DNA from: Mesorhabditis belari
Lineage: Eukaryota > Nematoda > Chromadorea > Rhabditida > Rhabditidae
Assembly: GCA_958450365.1 (NCBI GenBank)
Contig: CAUEEP010000743.1
Span: 6,533,501 to 6,597,500, forward strand
Reading direction: 5' to 3'
Length of the DNA stretch: 64,000 nt
The notes beneath the pieces were generated by a model. The model was not told the origin of the DNA. It searched no databases and was given only the letters and a program-made list of their open reading frames with translations. Position 1 is the stretch's first letter; each line of letters begins with the position of its first letter. Positions 54,146-64,000 of this stretch are shown piece by piece. The position numbers and the translations under genes are program-made.

Positions 54146-57100
54146 ATGGCCACTGGAGTGATCGCCATCGAGGATCTTCCAGTGTTGCAATGTGTAAGTT
54201 TGATCTATAAAGATTCACAAATGCCATCATTTCAGCTGCGGATTCCTCCAAATTTGACGCTAAATGATTTGCAATTTGAGATGGGATGTCTTGAGAAGGA
54301 TCAGCTGAGTGAAGGAGGAAAAGGAGGAGAGATACCACAAAGACTCTCCCACGAGACTAGCACGTAAGTCATTCAAGGCATTTACTTTAAGCTAATAAAT
54401 TTTTATTTAAAGAACTTGGGGATTTGAATGGGATTTTAAAGGAGTGGAAGGCAAATGGGGGTTTTGATTTTTGTTGTAGCTCATTTCATAACATGTTCTT
54501 CTCTTTAATGAAAGATTTTTTGAAAAACGAAAGCCGTAAAGTTGAAGTCTCACAAAGTATTCAAGACTAAACATTCTGGATTTTCTATTGGACATGCTAA
54601 ACCGATTTACTAGTCATATCTATATAAACTTCATCAAAAAATAATACTAGATCACCTACCGTAAATACTGTAATAGTACCCCACCCCCATAATGACGGTG
54701 CGGAGTGTTGCGTAGTCTAGCTTTGAACGCGTTTTTCTCGACACTGGTTTATGCTACAATGCGCGCTTAGATATCAAAAAATAGCTCTGAATTTAAGCTA
54801 TCTTTTGATACCAAAGACGCATTTTTTGGAAGTACGAGCGCTTTGAAAAAAATGAAATACTAAAAAACTTTTGCGACTACACGACTGTACGAGGAGGGTG
54901 GGGTACTATTACAGTATTTACGGTAGTAGCCAATAATTTGTTTTTAAAATCAATCTTAATTCGAATGGCAAAACTTTAAGCCACTAATTGTAAGTTAGTG
55001 TTAATTACAGATATAGTATAGGATATAGTAAAGGATAGAGAGGTCATGGCTATGAGGTTGACGACGGGAACGGGGATCTACGGGGGGATGTGCGCGAGTG
55101 AGCGTGTGTAGAAAGCGCCCGATGAGGGTAGGGATTGTGGAAACCGGTCCTTCCCCCTCCCCCCTCCCCCCTCCCCCTCCATTTCATTTCTCTTACACAT
55201 GGTTGAACTGCTTTCTCTATAGAATATTTTAACCTAAATATAGTAACATTTCTTTCTGCTACAATTTTCCCCAAACCAAGTTCGTGACCTTTTAAGAGTT
55301 TCCTGAGTCAGGTACAAAAAAAAAGAGAGTGACTCTTCGCTAGAGATTTCTCTTACTCAAAATTTTTCACTCTCCAGAAACTTTTCTCTTATAGGATTCC
55401 CCCTTTTGGTCATCTTTTTTTTTCATTTGATGGTTCTTTATTTCGCAATTTTCCTCGGCTTTTACGTAAAACTTTTCTTGATATTATTGAAATAGAAAGC
55501 AATATAAGACATGTGTCAAAAAGGAAAAAAACAAAAAGAGTTATTTATGAACTCTTTTTGAACTCAAGCTCGAAATTCTGCTGACAAAACCGTTACAATT
55601 TGCATAAGCCGGGGAAACACGAGCCAGCTTTGATTATTTTTGCGATTATTAACACAAATTTTGTAGTTTAATTGATTTTATATTTATAAAATAAACAAAT
55701 TTTGATATTTATAATATAATAAATGAATAATTTCAGGTGTAGCCCTCCAAAAATCAGAAAACCATTGACAGGAGTGCTCAAAGTTGCGGTGAGTTCTCAA
55801 AGTTTTAGGATTTGATTGGAAATTCTCTTACAATTAGTTCAATAATATTTCAAGTTGTATAATAAAAACTTTCAAATTCCTTAGTAATAATCTTTTTCTT
55901 GTTTAGGAAGATTTCCCATCACCTTCACTTTCTGGCTCATCGTCCATTCAAAAATCGAATGGACCTCGCTTCTCCGAGAAGTTGAAAACACTCATTTCGT
56001 GTAAGTCGAGGTGTGTTTTTTTTTGCAGAAGCTTTTCAAACTAACAATCTAACTAACAATCTAACTAACAATCTAACTAACAATCAAACTAACAATCAAA
56101 CTAACAATCTAACTAACAATCTAACTAACAATCAAACTAAATTGTTAGTTAGATCGTGTTTTGAGTGTGGAAATGGGTGGAAGGGGGATCGAGTTTTAAG
56201 GGTGAATCAAGAGCGACCGGCCGATTGCTGGCTGATTCATGCATGCGACAAACACTCATTTTGCTCTGTCTATCATCGAGGAAACCTTTAACTTTCAGCA
56301 CTCACTGTAGAGAAATTTGTACTAATAGTTGAGATTTCAAAGTTTGTCGTGGGTTGGAATTAAAATGGATTTACTGGGGGTTAACGATCTTCATAACGAT
56401 GTCATTTACAATACGATTTATATCTGTTACGTTCTTTATTGAATCAGAACCGAATGTCCGTTATTAAACAGATTTAATAACTAATGTAAAATATCAAAAA
56501 ATCGATTCATAACATTTAAAAGCAAAATCTAGAATCGAACGTTTTCAGTTGTGAACGAACGTTCTCAGTTGTGAACGAACGTTCTCAGTTGTGAACGAAC
56601 GTTCTCAGTTGTGAACGAACGTTCTCAGTTGTGAACGAACGTTCTCAGTTGTGAACGAACGTTCTCAGTTGTGAACGAACGTTCTCAGTTGTGAACGAAC
56701 GTTCTCAGTTGTGAACGAACGTTTTCAATTGTCAACGTTCTCAGTTGTGAACGAACGTTCTCAGTTGTGAACGAACGTTCTCAGTTGTGAACGTTTTCAG
56801 TTGTGAACGTTTTCAGTTGTGAACGAACGTTTTCAGTTGTGTAATTGTGTCCTGAAAGCCAGTGAATCTGTAAGCGTAATGAAAGAGCAATTAGTGAGGG
56901 TATTGAAGAGGAAAAAGAGAGCGGAGAACGCGTGAAAATTTTCTCCCTGTACTTCTCATAGAAAGAATAGTTGTGTGGGTGTCTCACCTCGAAATGAGGC
57001 CCACATTTTCCCCGGGGCAACCGTCTCTCCGTCTTTCAATGCAAGGCTTTGTCCAAATCATTTTCATTTTCTCTCAAATCCCTCACTTTTCCAATTTAAG

Positions 57101-57782
57101 CTGTAAGTCTTTGTCTCTCCAAATTCTGCGCATGATTTCTTTTTGGATTTATAGAATAGAGTTTCTTTTTAAAGTTCTTTTTATTGACAGCAAATTCCCG
57201 TTTTTCTCAGAGTTTCTAATTTTATAAACAAAAGAAAAGAAATGCACCAAGAAAAACAATCAAATTTTTTTTATTTCAGCTCCCTTGCAATGGTGTTACC
57301 TTCAACTAGCAGCGATTCGCCGTCAATAAAGGTTTAACTCAAAAAAACAAAAGAAACACTTTTCAACAAGCCTCGAAATTTCAGCCCTCAAACGAACTAC
57401 GATTCTCTCAATCTATGGATCCGAATAAGCAACAAGTATTTTCTTCTCAGAATTTTCTTTTTCAAATTCCCATTTAGTGCCCATCTCTATGTGCAGATTT
57501 TCCACAAAATAGCAGTGAAACAAAAGAATTGAGTGCCACCGAAGAAAAGGTTAATTCACAGAGAAAATATTGAGAGATTTCTTTAGCCGAAAATCTTTTC
57601 AGGTGCCTTTTTTCTACATCTACCTAGCGCTTCTCTTCGTAATTCTTTGTCTTGTGGCCATCAGTGTTTACAATTATTATTCGAGTCTTAAAACATATCG
57701 ACCAAGCACGATCTTTCATCTTGTTTCTTTTTTGAATCGAGTTGATCGATTTAAAGCCAACAATTCAACTCGATTCCCATAG
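54146..57782 (+). CDS. Single-pass membrane protein of unknown function
   Basis: Eight in-phase exons from ATG 54146 (MATGVIAIEDLPVLQC) to TAG 57780-57782, about 225 residues. The first 165 residues are hydrophilic and Ser/Pro-rich (SPSLSGSSSIQKSN, LPSTSSDSPSIKPSN). One transmembrane segment (FFYIYLALLFVILCLVAISV, about 168-187) follows, then a 35-residue basic tail (NRVDRFKANNSTRF). No signal peptide is seen, so a type II or tail-proximal anchor is likely. I do not recognise a family. The large introns contain a MITE and two tandem arrays. Confidence 0.62.
54657..54925. mobile_element. MITE, TACCGTAAATACTG family, copy 2
   Basis: 269 bp, close copy of 5682-5954 with the same ends, TA flanks and gcgtagtctagctttgaacg block. 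It lies in intron 2 of the membrane-protein gene. Confidence 0.9.
56036..56142 (+). repeat. 12-bp tandem repeat (ctaactaacaat)
   Basis: About nine units with a ct/ca variant. It ends in an inverted copy (attgttagttagat). Intron of the membrane-protein gene. Confidence 0.93.
56543..56840 (+). repeat. 20-bp tandem repeat (gttctcagttgtgaacgaac), about 14 units
   Basis: Head-to-tail array with a few shortened units near its right end. Each junction forms the dyad GAACGTTC. It lies in an intron of the membrane-protein gene. Confidence 0.93.
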
Positions 57783-58555
57783 CTTAATTGGCTTTTGTTT
57801 TTTGTTATCTTAACAATTACCTCAGAAAAATATACCATATTCTTTATATTTTTAGTCCTTTTAGATCATTTTACAGTTTAATTAGGTCAAATTATTATAT
57901 TGCTTGTAGGTGGTGCTTATGATCGCTTACGTTGGTATGCATGTTCATTACGAGATACTTGTCATATTTGCCTCGTCAGTTCTTAAATTTTCCTTGTAAA
58001 ATCATTCGGGTATTTTGATTTGCCTAAAAAAATTAACGATAAATTTATTACAAAATGCTCCTAAAAGCGTGACATCTTGTCAAGTCAATCTTAAGCAAGT
58101 AGAAAACGAAAACAAAGTCGACAATGTTTTGGTGCACAGATCACAACCAATAGAAATGCTATCTAGATATAAAAAACGACAATAAGCCCGCCTTTTTAAG
58201 TAAGGAAATTATTGGCAATCAAATTATATAATGTATGTATAGAGCCAAAAGCCTAAAACGAGTTGAGCAATTGCGAGAAAAGGCTGAATGTAATGACAAG
58301 TAAATCGTTTAAACCGAGAGATAAGCTATCAGTAGGGGTTTATCACAAAAGTAATGAGAATGGATGAGAAAATTTGGATGAGAAAATCACAGCCAACGTA
58401 GCAACAGCAGGCCCGCAGCCAGGGGGAGGAGTAGGGTGAGTGTGAGGCTTTCGGCTGACCTTTAAAAATTTTTCTAGCTACGGGCCTGCTATATACAGAT
58501 ATAGTTTTTTGTAAGCAAGAATGACGAAGTGAAAGAATTTTGATAAGTGAAAGCT
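57783..58555. other. Convergent intergenic region
   Basis: Between the 3' ends of the membrane-protein gene (+) and OSBP (-). A short inverted repeat with agcaggcccg...cgggcctgct arms lies at 58405-58490, a MITE-like remnant. No gene seen. Confidence 0.55.
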
Positions 58556-61500
58556 TTAAAAAAGCTCAGGGCACCGGCTCCAATCGTGCTTTTTCTTGCA
58601 TTCCCAATAGTCTCCATTAAATCTAAACTTTCTGATTAGCCATAAAATTAATTGAAGCTAAACTTATTACAAAAAAAGTAGCTTATCTATCTCATTAATC
58701 TATCACAAAAACACTAACTTATGCATGAGCGTTCCAGTGATTTCATCTTGTGTTTTCGTAAACCATAGTGGTGTGTACTCTTCATATGGTAATCCTAAAC
58801 AAAGAATGAATCCAGAAATCATAGTTTGAAAAACCTTGGTGAATAGCTTTCTCCATTTCCTTTTCGCGTTCCTTCCGCCGAGATCGCTGTTTGTCCTCAA
58901 TGTCCATTTTTCTTTTGTTTGCTTCATCCCACTGAAATCACCAATAAAAATTAATTGTCGAATAGCTACGAATAGCTTACTTTTCCATCCTCCATCAAAC
59001 GTTGATCAGGGCGGAGCCGGCTGTCGGTTGGAGCGATTCCCGCTTCAGGCTCATTCAGTTCAACAGCAAGTTTTGTAAAGTTGTGCATTTTTTCAGATCC
59101 CTCACTAAAAATAATGATAGAATAATAGTCCCCGCACAATTACAAAGTTGGGTTAACAGTCCAAATCCGCCGGGGTGCTTCAGTCTCAAGTTTTGCTTTC
59201 TCGCCAGTCCCACTGCACTGAAATAAATTTGTGCTGTGAGAAATAAAATTTAATATACAAACCTTTGTGACACGCAAAATATCAATGTGATGCTCCCATG
59301 TTCCTTGGATGACATAATGAATAACACCATCCGCATCTTTCACTAATCCAGTAACCTAAAAGTAACTAGTTGACAGAAAAAATAAAGAACTAACCCTTTT
59401 TGGCCGTTTCACGACTGAAGTAAGAGTAAGGGGCGAATTTCAGCGTACACTTGTTGCCCGTTTGATGATCGGTGATCTCCATCTCTCCATGATTATCGAT
59501 CCAGAGCTTTCCAACGATGATGTTATGTACGGTAGTTGTGACCTAAATTGATGAGATGAGACTCTTGCATACGTTAAGCTATGATAGAAACCTTTTTGAA
59601 TGAATAATGGTTGCCTTTCTCCGGAAAAACCACATGCGTACAACCAATAGGGATGATGCTCAAATATTTTCCTCTAAAAGTTTGATTGAAAATTTATCTG
59701 TGGGAAAATTTTACCGAAAACGAGAAGTCATAGTGAAATCCTGGAACATTTCCCATCCTCGGCCCTGGGCATGATGAGCAACCGCGGGTGGATGATGAGA
59801 AACCTAAAAATAAGTAAAAAAATTACCAAGCAATGCTGAAAATCTTTCACCTGTTCTGTAAAGCTTCTCCATCCCAAATCATCCATTCGATCGCATTCAT
59901 ATGTTTCTCCAAGTAGTGGATTGAATGGCTTTGTAGTCCGGTTACCTGTTGTTGAATAACTAAAGTAGAGTTTTTGACAAAAAATATTCTCAAAACAAAC
60001 CTGCTTACAGCAAAAGCCGCAACATAGCACATTTGTGTAAAAGAGTCCAAATTCACGGCCTTTTCCAAAACGTATCCATACTCCAAATCCTCGGTAACTC
60101 GTTGTAGCATTGAGAGTGGCTCGGAGAAATTGACCTGAATTCCACTTCGTGTAAGTAGTTGTACGATAATAACAAACCGGCATAGGTATCTTGCTGAGTT
60201 CTTTTCCAATACAATTTTTCATGATACTCCAAAGGTTGAGCGACATGTCTGGACGCTCAGGAATTGATTTTCTTCGAGGACGGCCGCGAGCTTCCGTAGT
60301 TGTCGTGTTGGAAGTGTTTAAGGAATCCTAAAACAGTTAATTTAGAAAAAAACTCATTGAAAAATCCAATTAGGTATGCCCCTCGAAATATACCTCCGAA
60401 AAAGCTTCTACCTGATCAGCATTTTTTGGAATAGAAACAATCTCTGCATTGAAATAGGAATCGTCCTTGGGCGTACTTTCACCACACATCGAGCCTTGTC
60501 TCGATGAACTTGATTTTCTAAATTTACAAACTAGCAATAGGCTTAAAACCAATAGTGTACCAAAAAGTTAAAAATGAATGTTTACTTTTTTCTCGAGAAT
60601 ATATGTAGTTTAGGGAATTCCATTATTAATAATTAATCACTTATTCCGGGTCAACTAGTATTGATTTAGTATGTGTGCAAAGTGTGTAAAGGTTTCGCAA
60701 TCGAATTTGCAGTGCGAGAGTATGCGGATTTTTATTTGCCCACATGAGCACACGTTTTCTCTACACGCGCGTCGGCAAATCGCGGCACAATCGATCGCCG
60801 ATGCCAGATTTTTTGGAAAGAACGTACCGATTTTTGCACTTTTTTCTAACTATGACTCAACATAAATAATTTTAAAGCAAAACTGTAACAACAACGAAAA
60901 TTGGGGAGATATTTTTTCATTTTTTAAAAGTGAACGAAAAATAGCGAAAATAGCAAAACAAAACTTTTTGAGATATTAATGGTAAAGACTTAAAATTTAA
61001 TCGTTCGAATGATTATGGAAACCTCAAATAAATTTGAGTGCGAAAAATCGAAAGTGGAGCGAAACGACCTTGAATGGATGGATTTATGATATCATGCCAA
61101 ATGCCAAAGAGAAATGCGCGTGAACCAAAATCTCCCAATCCATAGAGAATATCAATTCCAGTTTGCCTGCTTTGCTGATTTTGCCTACCTTTCGTTAAAG
61201 GTGAAATCTTCTTCGGCATCATGAAAGACCTCTTCAAGATCACTTACTGATGCTAAAAATCAGACTTTTGTTGGTTGCTGATAGCTGATATATACTTAAT
61301 GTTCTTGCTGATCGAACGGCTGCTCGTTCCAAGTTGGAGTGTTGTAAAGCCAAGGCTTCCAGTTGTTCTTGAAGTCTATAACTTTGAAATATAGTTAAAA
61401 GATCAAATGATGTTACCGAAGTTTCTGTTGTGTCTCGTTATGCATCACTCGACTAAGTCGTTTAGCTTCCCGATCCGACGACTCCGTAAACTCGTTGGCT

Positions 61501-64000
61501 GCTTTTACGACGGCAGATACGGTCAACTAAAAAAATGCTTTATACATTTTATGCAAAATTATTTACCTTGAAAATATTTGTTCTTTCAGCTAATGTTTTG
61601 TGCTCAACGTTTGGTTCATTGGCGTATGTTAACAAATCATCCGCGTGTTTGTCTAAATGATAATTGGGTATTTAGCTACAAGAAAACATAGTCTACTTAA
61701 TAATCGTGAAGTTGTTTTCAGCATGTCGAGTTTATTGTAGACGTTGTGATTTGCATTTGCAACAAGCTCCTTTCCATCCGTCAAAAGTTGGACAGTTTGC
61801 GCCACAACTGCTGCATCCTCTTCTTCTTCTAAAAACAAAAGTTACAGATTGTATTATGTGAATTTATTACCCAAATCAGCACGTTTGATAGCTTCATGTC
61901 TTGCATATTCAAGTGCAGTTAACCATTGTTGTCGATCAACATCGTTACCGGCTTTCAAGTGGAAAGTTTGCGACGAGGCAGATATAACAATATTGTTCGT
62001 CACCTGAGTTGGAGAAACTGCCATTTAATAACGATCAAATGTTAAATTAATACTTTTTCATATTTTTTCTAACCTGATCAGATAAGATTCTGGCTTCTTG
62101 CAAATTGATACTTCCACGACAAGATTCACCGACTTCGTGTTGATTTCTAAATGTTTTAAATGTTTTCTTTTCTCTTGTTTTCAACAAAATGACTCATACA
62201 TACAAACAAATGGTTTGCCTCTCTTTCAAGCTTTGGAGCAATTCACGGGGCGCTATCGATTTATTTCTTTTGAAAAGGCAAACGGGACCAGTACTGGGGA
62301 GATAAGGCCTATCGCACTTGAATCCATGAAAGAGACACAAAAAATACATACTTTGACCCAGAATTTTTTGCCTATAAGGATATTTATGGAATTGTTGTTT
62401 TCACCAAAAATCATTTACTAAAAAAATCCACAACTAACTTTGAATGGCTTTGATCAGAATGTGATTTCGTGATAGTTCTTTTTCTAAGGCGGCCAGCAAG
62501 AGACTTTTTCGCGGAACGAACACGTTGCCGCAAAGTCGGCATCAAAAAAAAGTGTTGATGGTAGGAATCAAGCGCCAACAAAATTGATCCAAAGTTAGAA
62601 GCAGTAAATAGGTTGGAGTCTTTGAAAGATTTGGTCTTCACGAATTGTTCTACAAAGATTAAGAAAATCAAGGAGAATCTTCCTAGTAAAGATAAAGCTA
62701 TCGAGAGAAAGAGAGTTTGAAGTAAAACGGGAAAAAGGGGGCGGAGTCATGTGGGAACTGATTCTTCACTGACAACATGCATTCCGTTCAATTCTTTTAT
62801 AAGCACCAAAATAAAGGAAACAAAAAGGCGGTTACACAAAACAAAGCGGACAAGCTAAGATATGTCTAGCCCCCAGACAGTTTTTATTTCAAAATGCAAC
62901 CACTAAGCTGGTTTCAACTATAGTGACTTGACGTTAACAATTAATACAAAATACCAACCTATAGTATGAAAGATTTCCATTCGCATCCAACACGAACCAC
63001 CGTTGACGATAACCTTTGATATAATTCGTCCATTTCTGCAGCCAACCCGACTAAACATAAGATTGAAAGGACATTTAATAGCACATAATATATGCGTTAT
63101 AAATCTAATAATATTTATACCTTTTTCGCTGGAATCACATCAGTCATAATGTTTGACTCAATCGAACTCTCGAGTTTTGTTCCAGTCGAGCCGGACGAGT
63201 TCTAAAATAATGATTTATTCATGCTCAGGAAAATTATTAAAAGTATAATTTGGTTAAGATTTATTGATATCGGCTAATAATTTACAATTGTTTACAAACA
63301 CGTAGGATATATGTAGGCTTTTAAAAATGAAATTTTAGAATTCGAATCAGTTCTAGAAAAATTCGGCTGAATTTCGAAAGGAACCGAAAGCTGAAAACTT
63401 TAAGATGGAATGAACGATAAGGCTCGATGAAGAAAGTGAACAGATCCCATCGGGAACAAATTTAGAGCAAAGAAAATAAAATTTGTTCAATGCGTTTCAA
63501 TATTGAAATGTTTAGAGTGCAACCTTTTTCTTGTTTTCAAGCCCGTTTTTTAAAAGCGTCAACAATATAATACAAGGCTAACTTATCATTTAAACACGCT
63601 CAAAATTTTTTAAAAAGAGATTTAAAAGTTAAATATTTGTCAAGACAAACGTTCGCACAGTGCCTTATGCTATGCAATCTAAGTTTTGTTGACCCGAATG
63701 AAGTAGGGGCCAAACAACTACGGTAGAAATGGTGAGTGATAAAGTTGTTAAATAGGGCAATGCACTTTCCAAATGGATTTAGAAGTGCAAGAGTGGAAAG
63801 TTTTGATTAGTAAAAACAAGAAACACTGGATTAGCTTTTAATGTGATAAAAAAAGTTTATAGTTAGCGGGAAGTGAAAGTTTAAATAAAAATTATAGACT
63901 TATTCCCATTGCAAAAACGATAACTTGTCTTTTGCTTTATAAAAACACCAGTTTAAAAAACGTAAAAAATCACCGGGCATTCAGCGATAATATCTTGCAA
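58556..64000 (-). CDS. Oxysterol-binding protein (OSBP), 5' partial
   Basis: Multi-exon gene reading leftwards; the stop TAA is at 58556-58558, the last exon is 58622-58556, and the 5' end is beyond the window or within the last kilobase. It opens with a PH domain ([48 protein letters not shown]), then a coiled region and a FFAT-like motif preceded by acidic residues ([13 protein letters not shown]). The ORD sterol/PI4P-transfer domain follows: [35 protein letters not shown], the signature [39 protein letters not shown]. The protein ends [14 protein letters not shown]. The match to human OSBP itself is closer than to other ORPs. OSBP bridges ER and Golgi, exchanging sterol for PI4P. An intron of about 800 bp splits the PH domain. 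Confidence 0.9.

Noticed and set aside
56520..56840. CRISPR-like array
   Set aside because: Units are contiguous 20-mers without unique spacers, in an intron of a eukaryotic gene; a minisatellite.
61013..61243. 76-codon minus-strand ORF next to OSBP exons
   Set aside because: Its first part overlaps a real OSBP exon (FHDAEED frame differs); the remainder is intron read-through.
62098..62671. ORFs of 107 (+) and 86 (-) codons between OSBP PH-domain exons
   Set aside because: PH-domain phase joins directly across this stretch (YYR to [11 protein letters not shown]), so it is intron; the ORFs have no family similarity.

Overview
This 64 kb window is eukaryotic and almost certainly comes from a nematode. 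Genes are cut into many small exons by short GT-AG introns, often 35-60 nt with T-rich acceptors such as tttcag, tttag or ctag. Several start codons sit directly behind an acceptor-like site, as in trans-spliced messages. The gene set also fits: alkylglycerol monooxygenase, engrailed/ceh-16, a brat/ncl-1-type TRIM-NHL protein, VPS50 and secreted EB-type cysteine-rich proteins. The many acceptors other than ttttcag argue weakly against Caenorhabditis itself. Single-frame ORFs are nearly useless here, so gene models were built by joining exons by eye through reading phase, splice sites and family similarity. Layout, left to right: WRAP53/TCAB1 homologue (5' end outside the window, +); PGAP2/FRAG1-type membrane protein (+); small secreted EB-type cysteine-rich protein (+); alkylglycerol monooxygenase (+); 3-beta-hydroxysteroid dehydrogenase-type SDR (+); C2H2 zinc-finger/coiled-coil protein (-); secreted protein with mucin-like and EB-like parts (-); uncertain minus-strand exons at 24.5-25.4 kb; VPS50/syndetin (+); engrailed-type homeobox gene (-), with a 3.2 kb intron inside the homeobox; ORC4 (-); RING/B-box/coiled-coil/NHL protein, ncl-1/brat type (-); an integrase-H2C2-domain gene that looks domesticated (+); an unrecognised single-pass membrane protein (+); oxysterol-binding protein OSBP (-, 5' end outside the window). 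No operon or shared pathway links these genes. Themes that recur are lipids (PGAP2-like, AGMO, 3-beta-HSD, OSBP), membrane traffic (VPS50) and gene or cell control (ceh-16, ncl-1, ORC4, zinc finger). Introns and spacers are full of short inverted-repeat elements. Many share an ACCGTA...AATAG terminus with a decayed Tc1-like element at 52.5-53.2 kb. Others include a CACTACTGGACA-ended pair, a GGGxGTGGGACAAATGCGACC family, a pogo/Tigger-like element with a 17-bp internal repeat, and a family found at 13.6, 24.4, 24.9 and 51.1 kb. A mariner transposase relic lies in the engrailed intron. Four degenerate tRNA-like sequences occur, two of them inside inverted-repeat elements. Long simple or tandem repeats sit in the AGMO, membrane-protein and other introns. 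The most interesting points are the inverted-repeat elements carrying tRNA-like pol III promoters, the 84-bp duplication flanking one element, the putative domesticated integrase zinc-binding gene, the Walker A Lys-to-Arg change in ORC4, and the AGMO exon whose acceptor lacks its A.
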